A DNA stretch of 64,000 nt from Alnus glutinosa (Eukaryota > Streptophyta > Magnoliopsida > Fagales > Betulaceae): positions 19,824,501 through 19,888,500 of the forward strand of contig NC_084895.1 in NCBI RefSeq assembly GCF_958979055.1. Reading direction: 5' to 3'. Within the stretch, counting starts at the first letter, position 1. Every line of letters starts with the position of its first letter. A program made the translations under genes and the position numbers. Of the stretch, positions 1 through 12,544 are shown piece after piece. The notes beneath the pieces are model-generated. The model had not been told where the DNA came from and searched no databases. It was given only the letters and a program-made list of their open reading frames with translations.

Positions 1-2910
1 TTTCCCCATTCATTTGTACAAAAAATTTAACTAGAGCGTATAGTTTTTGTGACGACTCATTTTTTTTTTTTGAAAACGTACAAACGGATCTTCACAGTGG
101 CACGACTACATGTCGCTCAGCCAACATATGGCACATGTCCCATAACATGCATCTAATAATCAGAGTTACATTTAACAGCGGAATATAGTAATCAATGTGC
201 AGCGGAACACATATCATAAGCGAAAATACATCTAATATACAACAGTTAATTACAACAAAAGCTATTTACAAGTCTATCTATTTAAGGCTTATATAACATA
301 TTACACTAATTACATTCTAAAATATAGGCTCAACAAATACATGTGCCACGTAGGACACGAGCCATAGATAAAATACCCAAAATGCGGACTACCCATGAGT
401 CCGTGACTTATGACTGTCGCGATGTGTTCCAATCATAGTATCACATACGCTAGGTGAACGAGTCAATATTTATATCCGTAGAACTTGCAACCAAAGCATC
501 AATGTATGCACGGTTGCGGGGGTTGCCGCATCCGTACAGGTGGAATTATGAGCCCACCGCCTTAGCATAAATAAATACACTAAGACCTCAGAGGTATACT
601 ATTCACTGAGTTTTCGCAAAGAACCAACTTTTCATTTCTAGTCATGCGTACACTATAACAGCCACCAATTTTATAAGCTTTTGTTTGAAAACCTCCATGG
701 CTGATAAAGCGGACACCGACTACTAGAAAACATTTAAACATACTAGGCAACTAAGATTATACGTAGAAGTTCTGTTATAGAAAACAATGGCATTTAAATC
801 ATGCAACCATCCGATAGAAATATACATAAGTTCTTTTCCATTGAGACTCTTATGCATACTAATACGTCTAGTAAAACTACTCATAGTGTAAAAACATCAC
901 TCATAAAAACAATGCTATACATGCTCATGCTAATGGTTTTATGCCTTGGGAATCGAACCCAAGTATAGTGCTTCAAGGGAATCTAACCTAAGTAAGCACC
1001 AGTACCTCAAGGGAATCTAACCCAAGTAGGCACCTCATGGGAATCTAATCCATGGTCAAGGACCTCAAGGGAATCTAACCCAAGTAAGCACCTCATGAGT
1101 ACTTCAAGGGAATCGAACCCAAGTAAGTACTAGTACCTCAAGGGAATCTAACCCAAGTAGGCACCTCATAGGAATCTAACCCATGGCCGAGGACCTCAAG
1201 GAAATCTAACCCAAGAGGCACCTCATGGGAATCTAACCCATGTATAATTTCTCATGGGCTGTGAACCTCACTTCGATGCACGTTTAGCGTTCATATGCTT
1301 ATGCCTCATGCCTTAAATCAATAAATTTAATTTCATGAATCATGCTTATAACACATGCTTTCTTTATAAAATATAAACAGTTCAATATGTCATTTCTTAA
1401 ACAATTTGCATAACTTAAATCTCCCATTTTATACTCACTCTAAAATCATATTAATATTCCATTGCAATCACAGTTTTCAAAACTCCCAACCATAACATAC
1501 AGTGACTCCATTCATTTAAACTCCACATATTATATTCATACTTCAAAACATCATCATAATTTCAATATACTCAAAAGTACTCAAATCATCCAAAACAGTT
1601 CATAATCAACATATAGTTGGTTCAGGTTTGTAAAATAATATACATTTTGCAATTCATCATATATGAAAATAATACTTCTCAATGAGTAGAATACTCACCT
1701 TGGCTGCGTGGATATAATCACTAGGTCTCCTAGACATCACCTTACAATGTATCACTGTGGAATAACACATTGCGCTATTTAGCATTTTAAATAATTAACA
1801 CCCTAATTAGCACTTGAATCGCTCAAGACTAAACCGTTGAAAAACCCATAATATTTTTAAGGGTTCCAAACGACTACCCATAAATCTTAGACACTAACTA
1901 AAACTCAAACAATACTAACCCAAAGTATTTACTAAGGATTAGATATTAAAATCACTATTTAATTATTTACTTATAATATTAATTACTAACCCGTAATTAA
2001 TTTCACTAACCCATACATTATTTTCACTAACACTTTTATAATAATATTAGCCCTAAAATTATATTCACTAATCTCTAGCTTATTTCTCACTAACATTTTA
2101 TCAATATCATTAACTCTAATATTATGTTCATAAATCTTTTTACATCAATTACTAACATAATTTAACTATCTAAATTTTAATCACTTAAAACTCCCAAATT
2201 AATTTAACCCATCAAATCAGAGTTTCCAAACTTAAACCATAATTTATTTTACTAACCCATAGCATAATATTGTTATTTAAACATTAATAACACTAACCCA
2301 TAAGGTTTACTTAGGATTAGGCACAAGAAATTGCAATTAAAATACATAACCCAAAAGTTAGGGTTTGAGGAAACTCACCAAAAATTCACCAAACCAAAAC
2401 CCATGGTTTGGGTAGTCTCAAGCAAGTTCCAAGTAACCCATTACCTAAAGAAAACACTAGATTAAACTCACATTTCAATATTTTAACCCAAAATTATGAA
2501 ATCATGAGTTTAGTGTTTTACCTCAAAACGATCGATAGAAATGTAGATCCAAGTGCAATGATCACGTTTCCGAAGACGGATCGAAAATCGGACCGTTAGA
2601 TCTTCGTAAATCATAGTTTTTCTACAAAAAGACTCCATCTTTTGCTTTCTTTTATTTCTTTATTTTATTTTATTCCTTAATTTCTTTTATATTTATTTTT
2701 CATTTCTAATTTCTTTTCTATTATTTCTATTTTATTATTCATTTTATCTCATCTACCATTTTATTATTTGTATTTCTTTTCTAACTATTTTATCTATTTT
2801 CTATTTTATTTGGACTTTAAAAATATTCTTTTGCATTTTTAATAACACTAAAATAATTTTAATTAATCATTTACTCAAATTTTATACTCTAATTATTAAA
2901 TAATGTCTTG
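1..2910. other. AT-rich non-coding DNA left of the LINE
   Basis: No reading frame here looks like a gene. The stretch is AT-rich, with A/T tracts from about 2640 to 2900 and one small tandem array described separately. Its character suggests old repeat or LTR-type DNA, but I found no terminal repeats, primer-binding site or coding motif to classify it. Confidence 0.5.
936..1250. repeat. Tandem array of an 'aagggaatctaacccaagta' motif
   Basis: The phrase 'gggaatctaaccca' recurs about ten times with alternating spacers ('gtaggcacctcat', 'gtaagcac', 'tggtcaaggacctca'). Two longer blocks, roughly 985-1110 and 1110-1240, repeat the same order of variants, so there is a higher-order unit of about 125 bp built from shorter sub-units. 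No coding potential was seen. Confidence 0.8.
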
Positions 2911-2924
2911 GATATTACAGTTTT

Positions 2925-4559
2925 TTTTTTTTTTGATGAATAAGTAGAAATTGATATTAACAAAAAGAATAGTACTGTACAAACACCGACAAAACCAATT
3001 AAACCACAAACAAAATAGAGGAAACCTCTGTAAACTCATCTACCAACTAACAACCAGATTAAACCAAAACATTAAAATCAATGTTCCAGTTCAAACACAA
3101 ACTAATATTTTCCAGATTCTTCTTAAAACTTCTCTTCCCCGAAACTCTATACCGGACTTCCCAAATGATAGATTTCGATATCTGTTCTTCAGTTTTGATC
3201 TGTCCTCCATGCCGAATAGCATTACGAGCCTTCCAAATTTCATAAACGGTGGCACTTAGCACCAACCGACAAAGAACCCCTCTCATGGCCTTCGTCTTCC
3301 AACTTCGACACCCTTCCTCAAGAATATCCTCCCAATCATTTGGAGGATTTGGTATATTACACCGTTCCATACAAGTTCGCCATAAGCGAGAACAAAACCC
3401 ACAACCAAAAAATAGGTGATTTCTACTCTTTGTACCATTCCGACAAAATACACAAGCAGTGTCTCCCTTATACCCCCATGCAAGCATTCGATCTCCAGTT
3501 GTAAGTCTATTCTTAAACACCAACCAAAGAATAAAAGCTTGCTTATAGATGGAGTAAGAGTGCCAAACCAAAGGCCACCAGTTGACACAGCTTCTCTTAA
3601 TTCGGAAGTGGTTCCATGTATCTGCACTAACATAAACACCAGAACGAGAGATTGTCCAAACAGGAGAATCAACAACACCCAAGTGCACTTCTGGAAGTTT
3701 AGTTTGAATTTCTACAAGATCTTCAGAGCGAGCCGGTCTCCAACACCATATACCATCCTTCAAGACAGAACATAATTTGGCCTCCAAATTGCTACAAGAA
3801 TCATACACAATTCTGAAGCCAAACTTCTCCACTAAGGGACCAAAAGGATGCCAGTTATCCATCCATAAATGGATATTTTCTCCAGTACCCACCTCAAATC
3901 GAATCAAACCTCTAGCCAAATGTCGAAATTTGAGGAGCTTTCTCCAGCACCATGAACCATTTTGAGGGGTAGAAACATTCTAGAAACTCTTCCCCTTCAA
4001 CAAATAGGCTTGCATCCAAGCCACCCACAAAGAGCTAGACCGAGCAAACATCACCCATATATGTCTCATAATTGCCAAGATGTTCCAGGACTCCAAGTCT
4101 TTCAATCCCAAACCTCCCTCCTTCTTAGGAAAACAAACATCCTTCCAAGCCACTTTTGCCTTTGCATTATCCTCAACCCCACCATTCCAAAGAAACCGGT
4201 TAAAAACTTGGCTTATATCCTTGAGAACCTTCTTAGGAAGGATAAAGATACTCGACCAGTATACTTGGAGACAAAAAAGCACAGAGGACAACAACTGCAA
4301 CCGACCCGCAAAAGAAAGTTTTTTGGAAGTCCAAGAGTTAATCATGCCTGTAATTCTATCAACAAGAGCCTTACAATCCCTAGCTGATAGCTTTGAGGAA
4401 ATCAAAGGGATCCCAAGATATCTGACCGGGAGAAGTCCTTCCTTCATCTGCAGATCTTCAAGCAAGAGTGCCCTCATTCCATCAGAAACTCCAGCACAGA
4501 ACAGTGAACTTTTAGAGGGGTTTGCCTTCAAACCTGAAATCTGTTCAAACTCGAGCAGT
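2925..4559 (-). mobile_element. 5'-truncated LINE (L1-type) insertion with target-site duplication
   Basis: The element lies on the minus strand and starts at its 3' end with an oligo-T run (2921-2934), the complement of the poly(A) tail. The sequence GATATTACAGTTTT occurs directly before the tail (2911-2924) and directly after the 5' end of the element (4560-4573), so it is a 13-14 bp target-site duplication. The internal sequence encodes only the end of the reverse transcriptase and the zinc-binding zf-RVT region. The 5' part is missing, as expected from incomplete target-primed reverse transcription. Removing the insert and one duplication leaves a plain AT-rich target. Confidence 0.85.
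3059..4559 (-). pseudogene. LINE ORF2 3' part: RT C-terminus plus zf-RVT domain, one nonsense codon
   Basis: The minus-strand frame begins inside the reverse transcriptase with FEQISGLKANPSKS, the usual plant LINE motif just after the catalytic core, then RYLGIPLISSKL and LSFAGRLQLL. It continues through FLWNGG and KKEGGLGLKDL into the zf-RVT region, where WW-P-VW, TGDRML and the CVFC-x(11)-H-LFF-C pattern are visible. A TAG at 3980-3982 interrupts an otherwise continuous frame; translation resumes directly with the SWCWRKLLKFRHLARGLI stretch, so this is a single point mutation. The frame ends near 3059, before a short 3' UTR and the A tail. The reading frame also runs on past 4559 to 4603 by chance, but those codons are target DNA, not LINE. 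The protein would have copied its own RNA at the nick; this copy cannot. Confidence 0.85.
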
Positions 4560-4573
4560 GATATTACAGTTTT

Positions 4574-4958
4574 GACCAAGAGAGTGTAATAAAAGGCTCT
4601 CAATTTATCGCATGTCTACAAAATGATGCTTGTGATTTATCGCTTGAACTCTACCTATCATCTATTTAAAGGTGGCTTTGTTGTCAACAATGTTAGCTTC
4701 TTTTTCTTTTTCTTTCTCTTTTTTATTTTTATTTATTTATTTATTTTGAATACATAAAAGTATTTTTAAAACCGTGACAAAACGAAGCATTTCCCCTTTG
4801 TACAGATTAAGAATTTCCAAGGCTAACCCTTTGAACTACAAAGGTCCTTGAGATTATGTGCACGTCGCCAACCCTCCCCCACATGTTCTATGAAAGTATC
4901 GATGGCAGAGTTCGGTGAACCAAAGAAAATCAATATGCAGATCAGTATTTTGAGGGAA
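4574..4958. other. Spacer between LINE and host exon
   Basis: About 385 bp with a T-rich tract (4690-4745) and no convincing gene. The last 150 bp may be upstream exon or intron sequence of the host fragment that starts near 4959, because short open stretches occur in several frames, but no single frame is continuous. Confidence 0.4.
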
Positions 4959-5199
4959 AAGTTATGGGAAGCCATCCCTGACTCAGTCAAAGAAATTCCA
5001 TGGTAGAAAGCGGAGAAAATACTGATGGAGCGGTTACTTTTCCTGGGACAGAAGGCATTAAAGTGGACTCTTATTATTCTATTTGTTTGTAGCTCCTTAT
5101 CGGATGTCATATTTTCCATCTCAAGAAACCAAGAACTGATGATTCCGCTTGGTCTCTTTGTTGGCTGCTTGATGACTGATTTCTTGAAAGAGGTATCAC

Positions 5200-5435
5200 C
5201 ACTACAAAAAAAATTGGTTTTTGCCACTTGCAATTCGCCACGTGTACAGTCACTGTACACGTGGCGAACTGTTAGCCACGTGCAAGTGGCCACGTAAATA
5301 CACGTGGTGAATCAGATCAACACTAATTGCACAATTAGCCGCGTGTATAATAATACACGCGGCCACCTGTTGGCCACGTGTATTATTATACACGCGGCTA
5401 ATTGGCCGCGTGTATTATTATACATGCAGCCAAAT
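5200..5435. repeat. CACTA terminal and subterminal repeat array, low-coordinate end
   Basis: After the CACTACAAAAA terminus comes a dense set of 10-12 bp inverted pairs: CGCCACGTGTACAG...CTGTACACGTGGCG, GCCGCGTGTATAAT...ATTATACACGCGGC and variants. Several contain the CACGTG hexamer. Such arrays are the known binding platform for the element-encoded TNPA-like protein. The same motif family recurs at the other end (18150-18334). Confidence 0.85.
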
Positions 5436-5725
5436 GTGAAATTTTTTTAAAATATTTAATTCTGTTTTTTAATTTCTTTTTATTTACAATATATATATAT
5501 ATATATATTTTACTAAAATTCTCCAAAATTATTTTATTTAAAAATATCACAAAATCAAATTACACAAATTAATCAAAACAATAATATTTAAAAATTTGAA
5601 TACCATGTACTAATAAATGTATTCGTTACTAACAACAATAACTTACACAACAATATTAACAAATTTAAAAATCTTGATCTAATAAAGTTATTCATTACTA
5701 ACAAAAAAAAAAATACACAAAATAT

Positions 5726-8613
5726 CTACAAATCTGGAGGACGTCGCTGCGGATCACGAGGTGCAGTCCCGGGCGTGAACTCGCCAACCGGCGATTATCC
5801 CGCAAGAGATGGTGTAACGGGCGATGGAGTCCCGAGAGGGGATTGTTGGCTCAGCAATTGTCCAACAGGCGACACCAGACCAATCGTTGTCGCATTACCT
5901 GCAAGTTAAAAAAATAATTAACCTATATAATATTATATGCAAATTTAAACAAGTAATAAGAACAAATTAAAAATAAACCTAAGTGTATACATAATATGAA
6001 CCATACCTGCAGGCGCACTACTAACAGACGACGTACTACCTACGTGTGCAGGTGAAGACTGCTGAGCACCAGGGCATACGAACGATAATCCTGTAGAGGA
6101 CATGAAGGCCTCAAACTGTCGCATGCGCTGCTCCACAGCATCCAACTGTCGTAGGCGCTGCTCCATGCTGTCAGCCCGCTCTCTCTCGGCCCGCACTATG
6201 CCCTCCAACCCGTCATTCCTCTCTCTCTCGGCCCGTAACATGATATCCATCTCCGCATTTTTGTTGGCAGCCCAATCCTGAGATGTGCCCTTGGCCGGTC
6301 CCCCCCCGTGTGCGGGCCTTATACGAGAAACAAGTCCCGCGAACAGGAGTAATGTTCGGCCCAACCTGCCGAACCCTACCCCCATACTCGGGTCGCCCAA
6401 GTGCCTGCTCGTACGCGTCGCCAGGTGCCCAACGCACCGTATCTGATGAAACGGATTCCGTGGCAGCAGGATCAGTGGACAAACTCTGTGTCATCCACTC
6501 TTGTACGTCGTCAACATACAATACACTGATAATTAATAAATATTTTATCACACGCATAACTAATAAATATTAATAACATAGAACAGTAGCATACGCATAG
6601 GTCCAGTGTCCGCTCGTTCAGATAAGTGCCGTCTTTCCTTGTGTGCGTCTTCACAAACGACTCGGCGCGAGTAGGGGGCGTGCCAGATGTAGTTGCCTGT
6701 CGCCATACAGTATAAATATATAACAAACATTGGATATTCATTTAATGTTATAAAAGAACAATTACGCACAAATAAGAATTAAAACATTTACATATTGTTT
6801 CATACCTCATCGTGATTAAATCTGACATAACTTTTGGACCCCAGACTATGGGGGATGTCATTCTGCTCCCGCAGCCGTTCATTCGTTCAGACCTCGCCTT
6901 TGCATTGAACATTCCGAAAATAAATGTAAGAATTAACACACATATGTGCTATGATTAAATGAACTATTCATTAAAAACACACAACATTATAGTAATACAT
7001 TCAAAGACCTACATACCTGATTTCTTTTTGTGCACCACTCGTGCAGTACGTCCTCCACATACGTTCGGTCATACTTATCAAAAAACGTATCTGGCATTCT
7101 CGCACGTATTGTCAATGGCGTGTCACCGTCTCGAATATTTAGTTGGGTCCTCAACTTCGACTTCCACGAACGGTGCTTACGGCCCATATCACCCCAGAAT
7201 TCGTTCTGTGCGAGACGCTGGTCGACGGATACGGGTACAAAAAATTCTTGTTGCACATTCAATTTAAGGAATAATTTTAGCAGTTCAATAAAAACTTAAT
7301 CTTAACTTTAATTTCACTAAATACATATATTAGTTTCATACACATACCATTATGGCATCCCACATTGTCCGCTTAATCTGCTTATCTACCTTTGCCCATT
7401 CGTCTCGCAAGTGAATGTGGGACCTGCTCCGTAAAAGCTTGCCCGCATCCCGTCTATAACGATTGCATGCTCGTCCCACGGGTTGTGTTGCAGCATTGTA
7501 CTGCAACACAACTTTCTTCCCCCTCGGGAGCACCCAATTTCTCTCTGGGTCCTTAATCACCTCAAAATAGATGCTCCCGTCTGGGTTATACCCTAGTCAA
7601 TAAATATAAAACGTTAATATATTAACACTAAATAACTTAATTATATTAATATATTAATAAATTAAAAATTCAATTTAAATATTATACGAACTTACTAAAT
7701 TAAAATATAATGATGTAAAAAAATGTACCTACCCATCAGCCGAATATGGTCGGTCGCTATGAGCTCAGTCGCTGGGTCGCCAGCATGCTCCTCGCCTACC
7801 TCATCTGCCGGGTGAGGCTCATCATGCTGATCGTCATCTGAAGACATATCCTGGGGGACATCATGGGCCAACTGATCAAGACCCAACATCACATCGTCCC
7901 CCTCATGGGGCATCTGGCTCTCCCCCACATATGGGTCCAGAAAGCGGCAACTGGCTCTGTCCAGAAACAGGCACCTGACTCTCCCCAGGTGCCGGGCCCT
8001 GGCCCCCTGCCGGTACCGACATCTGTCCCGACCGCATAGCCGGCAGAGGCATCCCCCCCCCCCCCCGCTGTGACAGCGGGAATCTGTCATCCTGAGTCTC
8101 ACTATCAGGGTTCACTGGCATAGATGGTGTAAGGGGGTATGGATAGTACAACGGGAATCTGCTCAGATCATGACACTCTGCCGCCCACCATCGATCAATA
8201 TGACCCGGTGAGGTCATCCCCAACTGCGAGAACGTCGTGTACGGAGAAGGAGAATATCCAGCTGAGCTCGTCTCGCCGGGATCTGACCTGCTCATCCCCG
8301 CCGTACCCGGGAGCAATGGTCTATAAACGGCGTCCGGGTGGTGTGGCCACGGTGTAGTCTGTAGTGCCGCTGACATCGCCGGTGTCGACGTAGGCGGGTA
8401 TGGAGAAGGAGAATATCCAGCTGCGCTCGTCTGCCCGGGATCTGACCTGCTCATCCCCGCCGTACCCGGGGGCAATGGTTTATAAACGGCGTCCGGGTGG
8501 TGTCGCCAGGGTGTGGTATGTAGTGCCGCTGACATCGCTGGTGTGGATGTAGTCGTGCAAGGCACGGGTAGGCGTGGTGCACGATGTGCGCAAGTAGGGG
8601 GTCTTTGGTCCAT
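5726..8613 (-). pseudogene. TNPA-like CACTA protein (plant transposase_24 type), multi-exon, disrupted
   Basis: The minus-strand gene starts at MDQRPPTCAHRAPRLP (8613). Exon 1 encodes a proline-rich region with an internal duplication (a block of about 45 residues around DAVYKPLPPGTAGMSRSDP occurs twice), then an acidic segment rich in D and E, ending near a GT donor at about 7732. Later exons (about 7592-7348, 7246-7018, 6930-6830, 6707-6600, 6520-6005 and the final one to 5726) encode [60 protein letters not shown] and a coiled coil [20 protein letters not shown]; the order matches TNPA/transposase_24 proteins. Breaks: a frame change near 7930, another at the 8-base C run 6300-6307, and TAA at 5795-5797 before the final stop at 5726. 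A 14-base C run (8053-8066) is a further slippage risk. The role in the family is to bind the subterminal repeats and assist excision. The exon limits are by eye. Confidence 0.75.
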
Positions 8614-8764
8614 CGAAAACTGCGAACAAAAATGTAGACAAATTATTTGAAATTCGTATTAGTTTTGATATTAAAAAAGAATATGCATATTATACAATGA
8701 GCTCTATGCAAAATAAGAAAGTATTTTGAGTTTAAGCGAATTGTACCAACAATAAATATAGCAA

Positions 8765-10018
8765 TCATTGTATAACAGGAGCTTCAATCGGATCAATGTC
8801 GGGCCTGTCGTGATCGAATTCATCATTCATATCATGCAGGTCATCAGTGGGTAGTACGAGCGGTACACACTCATGATATGCATTATCTGCATCACTACTC
8901 CCTTCCCCCTGACCAACATCGTACACGTTGCGCGGTTTAGTCCTCACGGCACAAACCCAGTTTGGGTTCCTTCCATCCTCGACATAAAACACTTGGTCTA
9001 CCTGAGATGTAAGCACGTAAGGCTCGTCGGTAAGCAGTTCTCCCCTGTGGACGAGGTGAGTGAAGTTGACAAACGCTAGGCCATAATCGTCGACTCTGAA
9101 TCCTCTGTCCAACGTGGGGTCCGCCCAATTGCACTTAAATAGGACGTACGTAGTCCTATCGTAGTACTCGACCTCAACTACATCGGTTAATTGCCCGTAG
9201 TAGGTTTAGCATTCAACGGTTGGCACACATACGCCGCTGTTCTGAGTCCTCCTTCCCACATCATGGGCTAGCGTGCGGAACAGTTTTCCGTTTACCACGT
9301 ATCTGTTATACTTCACTGCTGTCTCCTTCAACCCTCTACTGCGCATAACCAATTTCTGCCCCAATTCCTTCCTACGTTGATCGTCAAGGCCATCAACCTA
9401 TGTTATCATTTCATATATTAAAAGAATACATCGGTTAATAGCGGCATATTGTCGAACCCTATCTTAAAATGACACTGAACATAGGTAAATATTATATACC
9501 AAAATACCACTATTCCTTACATATGCGCGGTACCACTCGCAGAACTGCTCATGATGTTGGGCTTCAATTAGAGCGTCCGTGATGCGACCCCTAACGCATG
9601 ATCACCTAATAGCGTCTTTGTGCATCCTACATTCAGCGGACATAATTAAAAAACTACTTCTTATCAATTATATCATTTGAATCCGGTTCAATATGTAAAC
9701 ACTACTTACATCCGCAAATTGAGAAACTCTTCAGAGTTGAACACAATATAACGATGAATCTGATGCATCGTCAACCGGTTCAACCTAACTCGCGTTCCCG
9801 CCCCCTTGGAACCATCAGGATTTCTCAAAGGTCTATTGTGAAAGGTTGGTGCATTTTCTAGATATCTCGAACAGAACGTTACTAGCTCGGTCGCTATGTA
9901 ACCTTCTGCAATGCACCCCTCAGGAGCCGCTTTGTTGCGCACATTCGACTTGAAACCCCCAAGACTCCTGGTTGACACACATAAACATTAAGGGCTTGTC
10001 CCCGTTTAATGCCACGAG

Positions 10019-10083
<65 letters not shown>

Positions 10084-12439
10084 AATTTTACCTCTCTGCC
10101 GGGTACATCCACCTATATTGAATGGGACCGCCGAGTCTACACTCGCGCACAAGATGCATGACCAAGTGGACCATGCTAGTAAAAAACCCAGGAGGAAATA
10201 CCTGTTCCAGCTTGCATAGTGTGATGCAGACGTCACCCTACAGTCTGTCCATCTCAGCTTGAGTTAGCTTGGTCGAGCATATGCCTCTGAAAAATGCTGA
10301 AATCTCAACGATAGGTCTGACAACTTTGTCTAGTAGTGAATGACGCAATGCAATTGGTAGAAGCTGTTGCATCAGTATGTGGCTGTCATGACTTTTTAAC
10401 CCTGAAATTGTACGGTCCTTCTTCCGAACACACCGTGAAATGTTCGATGCATATCCGTTTGGAACTCTCACATTTCGAAGAACCTTTAAAAAGCTTTCTT
10501 TATCCTCCCTGGACATCGTGTGACAAGCCGCGGGTATATATGTTTTACCGTTTGCGGCAGTGAATGGATGCAATTTAGGTCTCAACCCCATCTCCTGCAA
10601 ATCCAGCCGAGCTGCCAAGTTGTCCTTCGTTTTCCCTTTGATGTCCAAAATAGTGCCAAGTATATTGTCCATGACATTTTTCTCTATGTGCATGACATCA
10701 AGATTTTGCCGAAGCAAATTGTCCTTCCAGTACGGCAATCTAAAGAAAATACTTTTCTTCTTCCACACAACATCATCAGCACCCCGTGCACCCGTCTTCC
10801 ACTTCTTTCGTCTCGTCTTACCCGCGTTCTCATCCCCAAACGCAACTCCGTCCAACTGTTGGAGGATCTCGTCCCCGCAAGGCACATCAGGAGCACATTC
10901 TAACTCCTCAGTCCCATCAAACGTTCTTCTGTTCAGCTGCCACAGATGTTCAGTTGGCAAGTACCTCCTGTGTCCCATGTAACAAAATTTACAACCGTTC
11001 TTCAAATGTTTAGAACGTGTCGAATACATGCAACAAGGACATGCCTTCACACCTTTGTTAGGCCAACCGGATAAATTTGCATACGCCGGAAAGTCATTTA
11101 TTGTCCACATCAACTGAGCTCGCATATTGAAATTCTCCATCTTCGCAGCATCTAGTGTTCATACCCCTACACCCCACAGCTCCAACAGCTCATCAATCAG
11201 TGGCTGAAGGTAGACGTCGATATCCATACCAGGTGAGCTCGATCCAGGGATAACCAGTGACAGGATGAACGACGTCTGTTTCATGCACATCCAAGGGGGC
11301 AAATTGTACGATACAAGCAATACGGGCCATGTGCTGTGGGATGTACTCATGTTCCCAAATGGATTGAATCCATCTGCTGTCAGTCCAAGCCGTACGTTCC
11401 TACTGTCTGCCATGAAATCCGGATGTAGAGTGTCGAACGATCTCCATGCCTCACCGTCTGCGGGGTGCCTCAATACGCCGTCCCTAGTGCGGCCTTCTGC
11501 ATGCCATCTCATATTGTGCGCAGTGTGCTCCGACATGAATAACCTCTGTAGCCGTGGGATGAGTGAAAACCATCTCAACACCTTCACTGGACGGTTTTTC
11601 CTCGACGATATTACCTCACCATCCTGATCTAAATGTACATCAGCCATCCACTTAGATTCTCCACATACGGTGCAGGTATCTAAGTCTTTATTGTCTTTCC
11701 AGAATAACATACAATCATTACGGCACGCCGGAATCTTCTCATACCCGAGACCTATGGAACTGAGAAATTTCTTCGCCTCGTACGTATTAACCGGCAAGGC
11801 CTCATCGCAAGGAGGCAATAACTGACTGACAAGCTCAAGAATATCAGAAAACATCTTGTTACTAATACCTCCAATGCACTTCAAGTTGTAGAAATGTATA
11901 GTTGCACTCAATTTACTGTGTTTTGTACCGGGGTGAAGTGGCTTGTCGGCAGTCTTCAACAACTCAACGTACTTCAATGTGTCCCTTGCAGGGGTTCCTT
12001 CATTTACTTCTCCGGGCTGGCCAACATGATCGGTTTCACCTACTTCGTGCACGCCGAAGGCGTCACGCAACATGGCGTGCATGTCACCACCTTGTTTCAG
12101 TTCTCCGCCTTGTTCTGTGACTTCTACAGGTTCAATGCCACGGGGAGCCGTATCTGTGACACTGGGATGGTCGTGACCCCGAATAGGAGCAGCAGGGTTT
12201 AGGGTAGTCTCACCTTGCATATACCAGAAACCGTATCCCGTGGACATTCCCTTCCCCCCTGTCAGGTGGGCAAGAACGTAATCTGGGGGGTGCCGCTGGT
12301 TATTCCGGCAGTACTTACATGGGCAGTAAATTTTGCCATCAGCAGCCCTATAGTTACGAACGGCGAATGCCACGAACGCTCTACACCCGTCGTTATACTG
12401 TGTCGTACCTCTAGGTGCTGACATCCACGACTTGTCCAT
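8765..12439 (-). pseudogene. TNP2-type CACTA transposase (Transposase_21 family), several nonsense codons
   Basis: Start MDKSWMSAPRGTTQYNDGCR at 12439. Residues about 1-75 match the transposase-associated domain (YCPCKYCRN...HLTGGKGM). The Transposase_21 core follows (LPPCDEALPVNTYEAKKFL, FWKDNKDLDTCTVCGESKW, then after 11140 MWTINDFPAYANLSGW and ACPCCMYSTRSKHLKNGCKF). Downstream come DUF4218-like sequence (HLVMHLVRECRLGGPIQYRW; FKSNVRNKAAPEGCIAEGY) and a DUF4216-like C-terminus (YYGQLTDVVEVEYYDRTTYV, FYVEDGRNPNWVCAVRTKPR), ending at 8765. In-frame stops: TGA 11159-11161 and TAG 10238-10240, TGA in the short exon near 9600, and TAA near 9210. The first three fit C-to-T changes of Arg or Gln codons. 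An intron after 10091 contains the (TA)n tract; another starts at the GTAAGT near 9704. This is the catalytic DDE-type transposase; this copy is inactive. Confidence 0.88.
10020..10076. repeat. (TA)n microsatellite in a transposase intron
   Basis: About 57 bp of uninterrupted AT dinucleotides. It falls in the TNP2 intron that begins at GAGAGGTAAAATTTTGC on the minus strand (about 10091), so its length should not affect the protein. Confidence 0.95.
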
Positions 12440-12544
12440 ATTCCTCTGTACGTGAGTTAACAGTCTGAAACGAAATATGTTATTTGATTACAGCAAATAA
12501 AGTGCTTGTTTGTTTAATGTTTGTTTTAAACAGTTAACTCAAAG

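Noticed and set aside
4823..5293. 156-codon minus-strand ORF across the CACTA left end
   Set aside because: It crosses the transposon junction and is antisense to the conserved host exon; it has no recognisable motif.
5025..5297. 90-codon plus-strand ORF starting MERLLFLGQK as a complete gene
   Set aside because: The first part is real exon sequence, but the last 33 codons are transposon end. The start Met is internal to the exon.
8053..8066. C14 run as the site of the TNPA frameshift
   Set aside because: The Pro-rich frame stays protein-like beyond the run ([17 protein letters not shown]) and changes only near 7930, so the run is not the main break, although its length is unreliable.
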